Assembly (NCBI RefSeq): GCF_035599575.1
Contig: NZ_CP141179.1
Coordinates: forward strand, 4,125,218 to 4,189,217
Direction: 5' to 3'
DNA: 64,000 nt
Source of the DNA: Roseovarius sp. Pro17
GTDB taxonomy: Bacteria; Pseudomonadota; Alphaproteobacteria; Rhodobacterales; Rhodobacteraceae
In this document: in pieces, positions 46,009 to 54,941 of the stretch
Layout of the letters: each line of letters begins with the position of its first letter
Numbering within the stretch: position 1 is the first letter of the stretch
Notes under the pieces: generated by a model
Databases searched by the model: none
Seen by the model: the letters and a program-made list of their open reading frames with translations, nothing else
Told to the model about the DNA's origin: nothing
Translations under genes and position numbers: made by a program

Positions 46009-46528
46009 TATCGGTAATTAGGACAGCCGTAACCGCTGGACCCAACACACCTTTGGCCACATTGAGAAACCCGCGCCGCAGCGCATCCAGCTTTTCCGTA
46101 TCGGTAAAAGTGCCGCGAAATCCGCCCATGTTCGCGTGATCGAACATAACCTGCAGGAACTCGTCCCGCAGCTTTGGCTCGCGAAGATATACGGTCTCGG
46201 ACTGACCGGACGCCACTTCAAGGCTGAGCGACATCACGATCAGAGCCTCGACGCTATCCTTTGCTACTATAGGTACGACAAATTGGTTGTTCAATTTTAT
46301 GTATTCAAGCCCGCCATCGTGCGTCGAGTCAGCGCCATGACCATTGGTTGAATCGGAGCCAGGCGCATCCTGCGCCGCAGTGTCGTGACTAGCTTCGCTT
46401 GGACTAGCCGGCTTGGACTGCTCCGCGTCGCCAGGCACGGTGGCAGGGTTCGGGCGCAGGGCAAGGCCCGCACCCACGCCGCCACCTATGCCGACCAGCA
46501 TGAACACGAGGGGTATCAGCTTTTTCAT
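45989..46528 (-). CDS. fliL: FliL, flagellar basal body-associated protein
   Basis: 179 aa; start ATG 46528 gives a basic tip and one membrane helix (MKKLIPLVFMLVGIGGGVGAGLAL), a low-complexity linker rich in Ser/Asp/His, then the FliL fold (YIKLNNQFVVPIVAKDSVEALIVMSLSLEV..REPKLRDEFLQVMFDHA..GVLGPAVTAVLITDITRQKM). FliL sits around the stator. First of the minus-strand run's last genes: it follows flgH by 11 bp. Confidence 0.88.
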   Translation of the reverse strand: MKKLIPLVFMLVGIGGGVGAGLALRPNPATVPGDAEQSKPASPSEASHDTAAQDAPGSDSTNGHGADSTHDGGLEYIKLNNQFVVPIVAKDSVEALIVMSLSLEVASGQSETVYLREPKLRDEFLQVMFDHANMGGFRGTFTDTEKLDALRRGFLNVAKGVLGPAVTAVLITDITRQKM

Positions 46529-46538
46529 CTTGCGCCTT

Positions 46539-47272
46539 TCAAAACGGTAGCACCGCGTCCAGTATCTGCTGGCCGTAGCGTGGTTGCTGCATGTCGGTGA
46601 TCTGGCCACGTCCGCCATAGGAAATACGGGCCGAGGCGATCTTGTCGTACGTGATCTCGTTCTGGCGAGAGATGTCTTCTGGGCGCACGTAACCGGTGAC
46701 CAAAAGTTCGCGCATCTCGTAGTTCACGCGTACTTCCTGGCTGCCTTGGATCGACAGAACGCCATTTGGCAGCACCTGCATAATAGTCGCGGCGACGCGC
46801 AATGTCAGTTCCTCGCGGCGGCTGACCGATCCGTCACCGCCAGACTTGCTGGCCGAGTTAATCGACACTGCATCGGCCAGACTGGCGCCTTCGGGCAGTT
46901 TTTGACCCAAGCGCTGGGGCAGGCCAAACAGCTGGGAAACCCCAGACTTTCCGAGCCCGAGCCCGAGCGCGAGCGGGAGGACGAATTCGAAATCTCGGCC
47001 TCGTCGTCGATTTCTATGACAACGGTCAGGATATCGCCGCGCTTCATCGCGCGCCGATCACCAAGCAGCGATCGCTGCCCTGCCGCCCAAAGAGACGCCT
47101 GATCGGCGCTGCGGCGATAGGTAGTGGTGTCCGGCAGGCCGGGACTGAACATCGCGGCCTGCTCGGGCGAGTCTGCGATGGGCGAGAATTCGGGCGCCTT
47201 GCCGATATGGCCGGCGCGCCCGCAAGCGGCGACCCCAAGGATCAGACAAAAACTGGCGAGATATGGGCGCAT
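46539..47272 (-). pseudogene. flgH: FlgH, L-ring lipoprotein, frameshifted at a C4 tract
   Basis: The first frame has the lipoprotein signal MRPYLASFCLILGVAACG, then WAAGQRSLLGDRRAMKRGDILTVVIEIDDEAEISN and an SRSRSGSGSES run. At 46940-46943 (four C on plus) one base is missing. Adding it gives ESLGVSQLFGLPQRLGQKLPEGASLADAVSINS, then VSRREELTLRVAATIMQVLPNGVLSIQGSQEVRVNYE, the normal FlgH C-terminus, 244 aa in total. The state is either a true frameshift or an assembly error. Confidence 0.9.
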
Positions 47273-47283
47273 GAGTGGGCCTC

Positions 47284-47700
47284 CTATTGGGATACGAAAA
47301 CGCGGCCGTCGGGCTGGACTTGCCCGGAAACGGTAATTCGCGAGGACATGTTCATCACGCGCACCGTCTCTCCGGGACCGGCGCGCGACAGTGACCGCCC
47401 CTCGGCAGTGATACTGAGGCCGGAGCGGTCATAGATCAGCGCGATGATTTGATTGCGCTCGACCAAGGCGGGCGGGCCAACATCGCCGGGCCGGATGGGG
47501 CGTCCCGCGTATAGCGCGACGCGCGCCTCCTGACCCGCGATCAGCGCAGGATCCGAGATGGCGCCGATCACGTCGACATTTTTGACTACCAGATCCTGCG
47601 CAGTGATCAGGCTTTGTGCGCGGATCGTGCGCGCGGCCAGCACAGTGTCGGCGGCGGCGGGGGCGGCCATGAGGCAGCCTATCAGGGCGATGATCCGCAT
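47284..47700 (-). CDS. flgA: FlgA, P-ring assembly chaperone
   Basis: 138 aa: signal MRIIALIGCLMAAPAAA, SAF-like domain (VLAARTIRAQSLITAQDLVVKNVDV, ALIAGQEARVALYAGRPIRPGDVGPPALVERNQIIALIYDRSGLSITAEGRSL) and the C-terminal VRVMNMSSRITVSGQVQPDGRVFV. Short form as common in Rhodobacterales. Start overlaps the flgG stop by one base. P-ring protein FlgI itself is not in the window. Confidence 0.92.
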   Translation of the reverse strand: MRIIALIGCLMAAPAAADTVLAARTIRAQSLITAQDLVVKNVDVIGAISDPALIAGQEARVALYAGRPIRPGDVGPPALVERNQIIALIYDRSGLSITAEGRSLSRAGPGETVRVMNMSSRITVSGQVQPDGRVFVSQ

Positions 47701-48485
47701 CAGCGCACCTGTACCGTTGCGCCGAGCATCTGATCGGCGGCTGAAATCACCTTGGAATTCAGCTCATACCCGCGCTGTGCCTCGATCAGTTCAGTCACTT
47801 CGCGGACCGGATCGACCGAACTATCCTCAAGATACCCTTGCCGCAGGGTGCCCAGCCCATCTTGCCCGGGCGTGGTGCTGAGCGCAGGGCCGGAGGCTTC
47901 GGTCTCGGTAAAGAGGTTGCTGCCGCGCGCCTCCAGCCCTTTGGGGTTGGTGAAATTGGCAAGGGTGAACTGGCCCAGTAACTGCGCCTCGGCGGTGTTC
48001 TGAAAATAGGCGTAGACTTCGCCCTCGCCGTTGATCGAAATACTGCGTGCGTCGTCGGGGATCACGATTTCAGGCGCGACCGGGAACCCGTCGGAAGTGA
48101 CAATCACACCGTCCGCCGAGCGTTTCAGCGCCCCGTCGCGCGTATAGCCGATATCGCCGGAGGGTAGCTGCACCTCCAGATAGCCGTTGCCGTCAATGGC
48201 CACGTCGAGATCGCCATTCGTCGCCGAAAGAGAGCCCTGCGCGAGATGAACCGACACAGCGGCCGGCCGCACGCCAAGGCCCAGTTGAACCCCCGTCGGC
48301 AGAACCGTGCCGTCGGCGGCGCTGACGCTGCCCGGTCGGCTAAGCTGTTGATAATGCAGATCGGCGAACTCGGCGCGACGCGCATTGTAGCCTGTGGTCG
48401 ACATGTTCGCGAGGTTGTTCGAGATCGTCTCGACCCGCATTTGTTGAGCCGCCATACCGGTGGCAGCGATTTTCAGGGCACGCAT
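47700..48485 (-). CDS. flgG: FlgG, distal rod protein
   Basis: 261 aa. N-terminal rod motif MRALKIAATGMAAQQMRVETISNNLANMSTTGYNARRAEFADLHYQ and the C-terminal VREVTELIEAQRGYELNSKVISAADQMLGATVQVR fold together as a coiled coil. The middle holds the usual LDVAIDGNGYLEVQLPSGDIGYTRDGALKRSADG. It forms the distal rod, following flgF by 10 bp. Confidence 0.96.
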   Translation of the reverse strand: MRALKIAATGMAAQQMRVETISNNLANMSTTGYNARRAEFADLHYQQLSRPGSVSAADGTVLPTGVQLGLGVRPAAVSVHLAQGSLSATNGDLDVAIDGNGYLEVQLPSGDIGYTRDGALKRSADGVIVTSDGFPVAPEIVIPDDARSISINGEGEVYAYFQNTAEAQLLGQFTLANFTNPKGLEARGSNLFTETEASGPALSTTPGQDGLGTLRQGYLEDSSVDPVREVTELIEAQRGYELNSKVISAADQMLGATVQVR

Positions 48486-48495
48486 ATGGTGTCTC

Positions 48496-49215
48496 CTATC
48501 TGGATTGAATAAAGGTCTGCATCGCGGTGCGGATGCGCTTGTTCTCGCTTTCGAGGAAGCTTTGGCCCATTTCGTAGGCGCGCTGGATCTCGATCATTCG
48601 GGCAACCTGGCCGATTGGATCGACATTGGCCCCCTCGAGAAAACCTTGCAGAATGCGCCCGTTCGGCGCGGGTTCGTAGCCCGCGTCCGAGCGAAACATG
48701 ACGCCGTCCTCGCGGATGAGGCCGATGCGATCCAGTGGCTGGACCAGGCCCATCTGCGCCAGCGGGCGGCCATCATCGCTGATAGTGCCGTCCGGTGAGA
48801 CGGCCAGATTGGCGGCATCCGGCGGAATGAAAACCGGCGCACCGCCTGCGTCGAGCACGCGGTAGCCATCATTCGTGACCATATCGCCCTCCGCCGAAAC
48901 CGAAAAGCTGCCCGCGCGCGTCAGTCGCTCGCCAGCGGGCGTTTCGATCAGAAAGAATCCATCGCCCTCGACCGCGAAGTCCAGAGTGCCGCCGGTCTGT
49001 GTGATCGCCCCTTGCAGCATCGACGTGTTACGCACGTTCGCCGTGGCCATCGACAGGGACGGCCCGTCCTCCATGCGAATGATATGCTCGGCGAAGATCA
49101 GCCCTTCTTGCCGATAGCCGGTGGTCGCAGCGTTGGCGATATTGTTGGCGACCACCTGCATTTCGCGCATCAAGCCTGTTTGGCGCGTGAGGGTCGTATA
49201 GCCTGCATTTTCCAT
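48496..49215 (-). CDS. flgF: FlgF, proximal rod protein
   Basis: 239 aa from ATG 49215 (MENAGYTTLTRQTGLMREMQVVANNIANAATTGYRQEG). Central LDFAVEGDGFFLIETPAGERLTRAGSF and C-terminal VDPIGQVARMIEIQRAYEMGQSFLESENKRIRTAM are rod hallmarks. An in-frame extension upstream only re-reads fliQ in another frame. The fliQ stop is 2 bp before the start. Confidence 0.94.
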   Translation of the reverse strand: MENAGYTTLTRQTGLMREMQVVANNIANAATTGYRQEGLIFAEHIIRMEDGPSLSMATANVRNTSMLQGAITQTGGTLDFAVEGDGFFLIETPAGERLTRAGSFSVSAEGDMVTNDGYRVLDAGGAPVFIPPDAANLAVSPDGTISDDGRPLAQMGLVQPLDRIGLIREDGVMFRSDAGYEPAPNGRILQGFLEGANVDPIGQVARMIEIQRAYEMGQSFLESENKRIRTAMQTFIQSR

Positions 49216-49217
49216 GG

Positions 49218-49487
49218 TCAGCCTCCTATGATCAGCGGTATCAGCCGGTCCTGAAAGAACGACACGAGCGTCGTGGTCATGAAGCCCATCGAGATCCAGA
49301 AGACGGCGATGATCGCCGCCAGCTTGGGAACGAACGTCAGCGTCATTTCCTGGATCGACGTGAGCGCCTGAAAGAGGCCCACGGTCAGACCCGCCAGCAG
49401 CGCGACGGTCAGGATCGGAATCGAGATGACGACGGCCACCCATAGTCCCTGCCGGAGCGTGTCGTAGAAAATCACTTCGTTATGCAT
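49218..49487 (-). CDS. fliQ: FliQ, flagellar export apparatus protein
   Basis: 89 aa two-helix protein: MHNEVIFYDTLRQGLWVAVVISIPILTVALLAGLTVGLFQALTSIQEMTLTFVPKLAAIIAVFWI, the standard FliQ wording. Component of the FliPQR gate; lies between fliE and flgF with 2-4 bp gaps. Confidence 0.96.
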   Translation of the reverse strand: MHNEVIFYDTLRQGLWVAVVISIPILTVALLAGLTVGLFQALTSIQEMTLTFVPKLAAIIAVFWISMGFMTTTLVSFFQDRLIPLIIGG

Positions 49488-49491
49488 TGGC

Positions 49492-49779
49492 TCAGACCGG
49501 CATACGCAGGATTTCCTGGTACGCCTCGACCACCTTGTCGCGGACGCTTACGGCCGTCTCGATCGCCAGTTCGGTCTGGGCGAGGGCTTGGACCAAAGCG
49601 TGTGGATCAGCGCCGCTAGTCATTGCGGCCGTTGCCGTGGCTTCGCTTTCTTGGAGGGTGGCTGCGAAATCGCGCACTAGATCGGTGGCGAGTTGGGCGG
49701 GGCCACCATTGGCGCCCGGTTCGGTCGCGGGACGGGCTGCGGCGTATTTACCGGCGGAGCTAAGGGCACTGAGTTCCAT
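49492..49779 (-). CDS. fliE: FliE, hook-basal body adapter
   Basis: 95 aa. Conserved C-terminal half DPHALVQALAQTELAIETAVSVRDKVVEAYQEILRMPV identifies FliE, which joins the MS ring to the rod. N-terminal half is Ala-rich and variable as usual. Downstream of flgC by 45 bp with AAGGA before the ATG. Confidence 0.93.
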   Translation of the reverse strand: MELSALSSAGKYAAARPATEPGANGGPAQLATDLVRDFAATLQESEATATAAMTSGADPHALVQALAQTELAIETAVSVRDKVVEAYQEILRMPV

Positions 49780-49824
49780 TCTGGAAGTCCTTTCAATTAG
49801 GGGGATAGTTAGGTTCGAGTCGAA

Positions 49825-50214
49825 TCATCGGCGCAAAAGATCCATCAGGCTGGACGACATCTGCCGTGCCTGATCGAACATCTTGAGGTTCGCCTCATAG
49901 CTGCGCTGCGCCTCACGGGCGTCCGCAATCTCAATCACCAACTCGACGTTCGAACCGGAGTAATTGCCGGCCTCATCCGCCATCGGATGGGATGGGTCGT
50001 AAATCTGCTCCAACTCGCTTTGATCAAGATGGACGCGACCAGTCTCGACTGCGCCGGGCGTTTGCCCGTGCATCACCGTTTCGAAGGGCACGGTCTTGCG
50101 CCGATAGCCGGGCGTGTCGTTGTTCGCGATATTCTCGGACACGTGGCGCAGGCGCGCGGATTGCGCCCGCAGCCCTGACGAAGATAGCGATAGGGAGTCG
50201 GAAAAATCACTCAT
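49825..50214 (-). CDS. flgC: FlgC, proximal rod protein
   Basis: 129 aa: SLSSSGLRAQSARLRHVSENIANNDTPGYRRKTVPFETV at the N-terminus and GSNVELVIEIADAREAQRSYEANLKMFDQARQMSSSLMDLLRR at the C-terminus, the two ends that coil in the rod. ATG is preceded by AGGAGA. Confidence 0.95.
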   Translation of the reverse strand: MSDFSDSLSLSSSGLRAQSARLRHVSENIANNDTPGYRRKTVPFETVMHGQTPGAVETGRVHLDQSELEQIYDPSHPMADEAGNYSGSNVELVIEIADAREAQRSYEANLKMFDQARQMSSSLMDLLRR

Positions 50215-50226
50215 GACATATCTCCT

Positions 50227-50613
50227 TTAGCGGCGGCCGGTTGCGGCGCGCAGCACGGTGAGGGACGACTTGTAGATGGCCAGCGCGCGATCATGCTGGC
50301 GTTTGGTGTCGACGGCTTTGAGCATTTCGGTTTCAAGTGAGACGGAATTGCCATTGGGATCCGTCTGTCCGCGCGATGCATCGCGAATTTCGACCGCGTG
50401 CCCACCTGCCGATTCGCTCATGTGACCGGGCCGCGTGGTGCGTGGCGCGAATCCCGCATCATTGCGATACGTTTCGGCAAAAGGTGCGACATCACGCGCG
50501 GCATAGCCGGGCGTGTCTGCATTAGCCATGTTGCGCGCCAGTACGGACTGACGTGCGCCCGCATGCTGAGCCATCGCATGGGCCATGCGGAAAATCTGAA
50601 GCTTTTCGAACAT
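50227..50613 (-). CDS. flgB: FlgB, proximal rod protein
   Basis: 128 aa: FEKLQIFRMAHAMAQHAGARQSVLARNMANADTPGYAARDVAPF and the C-terminal SLETEMLKAVDTKRQHDRALAIYKSSLTVLRAATGRR. First gene of the minus-strand flgBC-fliEQ-flgFGAH-fliL run; ATG behind GGAGGA. The 86-bp gap to divergent fliI must hold both promoters. A TTAACC half-site like that of CtrA is visible near 50649. Confidence 0.94.
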   Translation of the reverse strand: MFEKLQIFRMAHAMAQHAGARQSVLARNMANADTPGYAARDVAPFAETYRNDAGFAPRTTRPGHMSESAGGHAVEIRDASRGQTDPNGNSVSLETEMLKAVDTKRQHDRALAIYKSSLTVLRAATGRR

Positions 50614-50699
50614 TCCTCCACCTCTTTCGTGTCGTCTTCAACCTAGGATTAACCGTGATTCCTTTAGAAATTGTTTTCAGAAGATTTTTGGAGAGTTCG

Positions 50700-52154
50700 A
50701 TGAGCACAAATGATCTGACCTGCCTTGGCGCAGAGATCGACAGGCTGAACGCGGTTCACGCAATCGGCCGCGTTGCCGCTGTCGCGGGCGCGACGCTGGA
50801 AATTGCAGGATTGTCCGGCGTTGCCAGACTGGGCGACCGGCTACGCGTTGTGCGCCGCGACGGCTCCGAGCTGTGGGGCGAGGTTCTGCAATTGGCGCAG
50901 AGCCATGTCGTCATGCTGCCCGACGATGCGCCGATCGGGGTGTCCTTGGGCGATCGCACGTCGCTGCGGGATGCGGGTGCGATCGCGCCTTCGAACTCGT
51001 GGATTGGACGTGTGATCGACCCGTTCGGCCAGCCCATTGACGGGCGCCCCCTGTTGCCTGGCACGCAGGAGCGGGCGCTGCGCGCCGACCCGCCCCCTCC
51101 GGCTCAGCGTCAGGCGTTGGGCGCTCGGCTTGAGACGGGAATGGCCGTATTCAACACGTTCCTGCCGATCGTGCGCGGTCAGCGAATCGGCCTTTTCGCG
51201 GGATCCGGCGTCGGAAAATCCAGTCTTTTGGGGCATCTGGGGCGCAACATGCAGGCTGATGTGGTCGTATTCGCAATGATCGGTGAGCGTGGGCGCGAGT
51301 TGCGCGATTTCATCGAGAACGTGCTGGGCCCGGAAGGCATGGCGCGATCAGTTATTGTGGCCGCGACCTCGGATCGCTCGCCGCTGGTGCGTCGTCGATG
51401 TGCGTGGACCGCGATGGCTGTCGCTGAGCATTTTCGCGATCAAGGTCTAGAGGTGCTGTTGCTGGCTGATTCGATCACACGCTTTGCCGAAGCGCATCGT
51501 GAGGTCGCGACTGCAGCAGGCGAGATGCCCAGCCTGCGCGGTTATCCCGCGTCGACCGCACACATGATCATGTCGCTGTGTGAGCGGGCGGGACCAGGCG
51601 TCGAAGGACAGGGCAGTATTACGGGCCTTTTCAGCGTTCTCGTGGCCGGATCCGATATGGACGAGCCGGTGGCAGATATTCTGCGTGGCGTGCTGGACGG
51701 CCATGTTGTGATGGACCGATCCATAGCCGAGCGGGGGCGCTACCCAGCGATAGACCTGCTGCGCTCAGTGTCGCGTAGCCTGCCGCGGGCCGCTTCGGAT
51801 GAGGAAAACGATCTGCTGCGCCGGGCGCGCAAACTCATGGGGGCTTATGACCGTTCCGAAACGATGATTCGCGCAGGCCTCTACGCCAGCGGTAGCGACC
51901 CGGAGCTGGACATTGCGGTTCGGGCCTGGCCCGAGCTGGATCGATACCTAGGAGAGGATGAGCAAGGCAGCACAAAGAACAGCTTTGACCGCCTCGCATT
52001 GATCCTGCGCCGTGCGGAATCGACTCAAGCTGGTGGGCGCACCGCGTCACCACAGGCACCCCGCAAAGCGAACGAAGCGCCCGGCGCCGTTCCTGCCCGC
52101 ACCGGGGCCTTTCGTACCGTCGGGGGACGTGTGCCCGCAATCCCTGCGCGCTGA
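50700..52154 (+). CDS. fliI: FliI, flagellum-specific export ATPase
   Basis: 484 aa; ATG 50700 behind GGAGAG (MSTNDLTCLGAEIDRLNAV). F1-like ATPase: Walker A GLFAGSGVGKSSLLGHLG (about 165-182), VVFAMIGERGRELRDFIE, Walker B VLLLADSITRFAEAHREVA, arginine-finger region GRYPAIDLLRSVSRSLP. Powers unfolding and delivery of flagellar subunits. Transcribed divergently from flgB. Confidence 0.96.
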   Translation: MSTNDLTCLGAEIDRLNAVHAIGRVAAVAGATLEIAGLSGVARLGDRLRVVRRDGSELWGEVLQLAQSHVVMLPDDAPIGVSLGDRTSLRDAGAIAPSNSWIGRVIDPFGQPIDGRPLLPGTQERALRADPPPPAQRQALGARLETGMAVFNTFLPIVRGQRIGLFAGSGVGKSSLLGHLGRNMQADVVVFAMIGERGRELRDFIENVLGPEGMARSVIVAATSDRSPLVRRRCAWTAMAVAEHFRDQGLEVLLLADSITRFAEAHREVATAAGEMPSLRGYPASTAHMIMSLCERAGPGVEGQGSITGLFSVLVAGSDMDEPVADILRGVLDGHVVMDRSIAERGRYPAIDLLRSVSRSLPRAASDEENDLLRRARKLMGAYDRSETMIRAGLYASGSDPELDIAVRAWPELDRYLGEDEQGSTKNSFDRLALILRRAESTQAGGRTASPQAPRKANEAPGAVPARTGAFRTVGGRVPAIPAR

Positions 52155-52236
52155 GGGCTAGGCCGCGCCAATTCGCGGGCCGAGCTTTGGTAAACTTTGG
52201 AGACCGCGATGCTTGGATCCGCCGGACCGGGCGGCG

Positions 52237-53040
52237 TTAGAACCGCCTAGGTGCGGATTGCAAAAGCGTGAGTGCGATCGAACCGGAGGATTGCAGTGAG
52301 AAGGATTTGACCTGATCGCGCAGTAAAAAGCGCTCGATCAGCGCATCCTGAGCGTCCTCGTTGGCGAGATCGCGTAGATCGCCAAGTCCGAGTTGCCTGT
52401 TTGCACGGTCAGAAAACTCGGCGATTTGAGTATCTAGATCGGCCTGCGCAAAGCTGGCCGGCAGGCCAAGCGCCGTCTCGAACACCTGTCGCAGGGGCGG
52501 GTTGCCCATGATCTTGAGCCAGCGCGTCTCGTTCTTGCCATCAATGCTGGCGATTTCGGGCATGTTGCGCTTGGCATCCATTGCCAGTCGCATGCTCTGG
52601 TCCTGGTTCCCGACGGAGACCTCAAATTGCTGCCTGCGAAACTTGGCAACGATGTCGCGCGCCCAGCTTTTGCTGCCCGTGCGTGCGCCGCCGGTATTGC
52701 CGAAACCAAAGGCTTTGGCGAAGTCGCGATAACGCTCATCTGATAGCTTGGTCGCCAAGGCACCGGTGTCCTGCGTGCCGCCTTCGAGGATCTTCTGAAC
52801 AAACGCCTTGCTGTTCAAATCGGCCTCGAGTCCGAATGCGCCGAGGGCGACCCGCATCAAGCGCCGATCCGAGACGAGATCCTCGGCAGTGTGTGCGTTT
52901 TTGATGTTCTTTTCAAAATACTCGGTGTCGCGGCTGATCTCGGGGCTTTTCGAAAAGGCGTCGGTTTGCTGGCCCAGCGTGCGGGACAGAAAACTCCAGC
53001 CGATCAGGCCGCCCGCCGGAACGATCGGCTGATAGGTCAT
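52237..53040 (-). CDS. DUF1217 flagellar protein
   Basis: 267 aa from the ATG that overlaps the flbT stop (MTYQPIVPAGGLIGWSFLSRTLGQQTDAFSKSPEISRDTEYFEKNI). The DUF1217 repeat is seen as LVSDRRLMRVALGAFGLEADLNSKAFVQKILEGG and LSDERYRDFAKAFGFGN. The domain occurs almost only in alphaproteobacterial flagellar clusters; function unproven. Last gene of the flaF-flbT unit. Confidence 0.88.
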   Translation of the reverse strand: MTYQPIVPAGGLIGWSFLSRTLGQQTDAFSKSPEISRDTEYFEKNIKNAHTAEDLVSDRRLMRVALGAFGLEADLNSKAFVQKILEGGTQDTGALATKLSDERYRDFAKAFGFGNTGGARTGSKSWARDIVAKFRRQQFEVSVGNQDQSMRLAMDAKRNMPEIASIDGKNETRWLKIMGNPPLRQVFETALGLPASFAQADLDTQIAEFSDRANRQLGLGDLRDLANEDAQDALIERFLLRDQVKSFSLQSSGSIALTLLQSAPRRF

Positions 53041-53441
53041 TGCAGGCTGCGCGCCAACAGGCGGTCTTCGCGAGGGAGCAGACTGCGCAGCGCCTTTAGG
53101 CATTGGTAGAACTGCCCGTCGATTACGGCCTGTGTCGCTTGCGCCAGATGGGTGCGGCTGTCCGTGTCGATCAGGACCTGGCTGAGTTCTTCGATGTGTC
53201 GCAAAAGGGGCAGGCGCGCCTCTTCGGGAACGGCGTCACCCGACAAGACCAGCTGGGCCGAATAGCAAACGCGGCGTACCGGTGTCGTAGCCTCATGTGG
53301 ATGAATCGCATCGCGCAGCCTGAGGATGTTGGCCTGCGGCGTTACGATGGAAAGTCGCGAGCGCTTGTCGCCATTCTCGACTACTGCGCCATTGATCAGG
53401 ACGCGCTCCTTTGGGGCGAGTTTCAAAACCAGACCACTCAT
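53037..53441 (-). CDS. flbT: FlbT, flagellin translation regulator
   Basis: 134 aa: MSGLVLKLAPKERVLINGAVVENGDKRSRLSIVTPQANILRLRDAIHPHEATTPVRRVCYSAQLVLSGD is the FlbT domain. In Caulobacter FlbT binds the flagellin 5' leader and lowers its stability until the hook is finished. The flagellin gene here lies just upstream and its leader contains a hairpin. Overlaps flaF by 4 bp. Confidence 0.95.
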   Translation of the reverse strand: MSGLVLKLAPKERVLINGAVVENGDKRSRLSIVTPQANILRLRDAIHPHEATTPVRRVCYSAQLVLSGDAVPEEARLPLLRHIEELSQVLIDTDSRTHLAQATQAVIDGQFYQCLKALRSLLPREDRLLARSLQ

Positions 53442-53815
53442 TTTGCATTACTCCCGTCGCGAAGACCGCGCATGATGGCGGTGTTGATCTCAATTAGGGG
53501 ATCGGTTCCGGCCTGACGCGCCAGAACCTTGCGGCTGTGCTGGGTCGTGAACTCGGCCAGATAGAATATTCGCGCACGAAGATCCTTGGGAAGGGGGTTG
53601 TCACCATCGGCGACCTGAGTGGCGAACAGAGTCCATAGCTCGCGGTTTTCGTTCACGGCGCCAGCGAGTTCCACCATGCTGAACGGCTGTCTCTCGGCAG
53701 CTGACTTCAGTCGATGCGTGATGCGCGCGACGGCCTCGTATTCGGTGCCACGAGTCGTGCGGATCGGATGGTTGGTCTGTCCATAGGCGTTTTGCGCCTG
53801 GCGAATGGCATTCAC
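53438..53815 (-). CDS. flaF: FlaF, flagellin expression/secretion regulator
   Basis: 125 aa: MNAIRQAQNAYGQTNHPIRTTRGTEYEAVARITHRLKSAAE and LWTLFATQVADGDNPLPKDLRARIFYLAEFTTQHSRKVL match FlaF, the positive partner of FlbT in flagellin synthesis. Lies 73 bp after the flagellin stop, behind a hairpin. Confidence 0.95.
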   Translation of the reverse strand: MNAIRQAQNAYGQTNHPIRTTRGTEYEAVARITHRLKSAAERQPFSMVELAGAVNENRELWTLFATQVADGDNPLPKDLRARIFYLAEFTTQHSRKVLARQAGTDPLIEINTAIMRGLRDGSNAK

Positions 53816-53855
53816 GTGTTTGATCCTTCTGGAAATCTAAATCAGGGACGTTGGA

Positions 53856-53882
53856 TCAGGGGTGCCGTGGGGGCACCCCTGA
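53856..53882. terminator. Hairpin after the flagellin gene
   Basis: TCAGGGGTGCC and GGCACCCCTGA, an 11-bp perfect stem with a 5-base loop, 6 bp beyond the flagellin stop and before flaF. No T run, so partial termination or 3' end protection of the flagellin message is likely. Confidence 0.65.
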
Positions 53883-53887
53883 CAAGT

Positions 53888-54730
53888 TTACCCGCGGAAC
53901 AGCGACAGGAGCGCCTGCGGCGCCTGATTGGCGATCGACAGCGACTGTGTCGACAGCTGCTGTTGCACCTGAAGGGCCTGCAGACGGGCCGAAGTCTCTT
54001 CCATATCGGCGTCGACAAGGGCGCCGATGCCCGACTTCATTGCGTCCGTCAATTTTGAGACGAAGTCACCCTGGTCGGAGATACGCTTGGCCGAGGCACC
54101 CAATGCCGCCGCGCCGTTTACTGCGGTCTGGATATGGGCTTCGATCAGAGCGATGGAATTGTCGGCGTCGCCTGAGGTAGAAACGTCGATATCACTGAGA
54201 TCTAGAGCAGTCTCGAAATCGGCGCTTGCCACAGTAATATCAGCACGCGTGACACCTGAGGAGCCGCTGCGGTCGATTGACGACGTGACGGTAAGGTTGG
54301 TGGCGCCGTTACCGTCGACATCCGCCTTGAGCAGGTTCGTGCCGTTGAACTGCGATGCCTCGATGATGCCGTTAACCTGCGCGGTCATCTCGGCGATTTC
54401 CGCAGTAATCTTGGCGTGATCGACGTTTTCACCTGTGGCCGTGACGATACGTTCCTTGATATCCTTGAGGATATCGGTGATCTGTTCGGCCCCGGCCGAG
54501 GCGACGGCCACGGTCGACTCGCCCAGAGCCAAAGATTTCGACACGGCCTTGAAGCCGCTTACGTCGGATTCCATCACCTTGGAGATCGCCCAGATCGCCG
54601 AGTTATCCTTGGCCTTGCCGATTTCCTTGCCGGTCGAGATCATATCCTGCGTCTTGGACAGGTTGTTGTTGACCGATTTCAGGGTTTGCAATGCAACCAT
54701 TGCGCTATTGTTGGTCAGAATTCTGGACAT
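53888..54730 (-). CDS. Flagellin
   Basis: 280 aa from ATG 54730 behind AAGGA. N-terminal D0/D1 MSRILTNNSAMVALQTLKSVNNNLSKTQDMISTGKEIGKAKDNSAIWAISKVMESDV and C-terminal QALQVQQQLSTQSLSIANQAPQALLSLFRG are flagellin ends. The short middle (about 150-210) is Ser/Thr/Asp-rich. The frame is open upstream but without conservation. Single flagellin gene beside flaF/flbT. Confidence 0.95.
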   Translation of the reverse strand: MSRILTNNSAMVALQTLKSVNNNLSKTQDMISTGKEIGKAKDNSAIWAISKVMESDVSGFKAVSKSLALGESTVAVASAGAEQITDILKDIKERIVTATGENVDHAKITAEIAEMTAQVNGIIEASQFNGTNLLKADVDGNGATNLTVTSSIDRSGSSGVTRADITVASADFETALDLSDIDVSTSGDADNSIALIEAHIQTAVNGAAALGASAKRISDQGDFVSKLTDAMKSGIGALVDADMEETSARLQALQVQQQLSTQSLSIANQAPQALLSLFRG

Positions 54731-54749
54731 AGCATTTTCCTTTGGCTTG

Positions 54750-54764
54750 TGGCGCTTTGCGCCA
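54750..54764. promoter_or_regulatory. Leader hairpin of flagellin mRNA
   Basis: TGGCGC-TTT-GCGCCA, a perfect 6-bp stem with a three-base loop, 20 bp upstream of the flagellin ATG and just before its ribosome site. It is a candidate target for FlbT or a simple mRNA stabiliser. Confidence 0.5.
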
Positions 54765-54941
54765 ATTACATATCCCACCTCCAAAGCGGAGGCGGTTTTG
54801 GACGTCATTCTGACAAGTGCAGCAGGCTGTGTGCTGATGCTGCGCCATCCACATCGGATGCAGGTACAGAATGACGTGATATGTGCTAAGGGAATGCTAA
54901 GGTGGCTCTCCTATGTCATTGGCATTTTAGACAAATCAATG

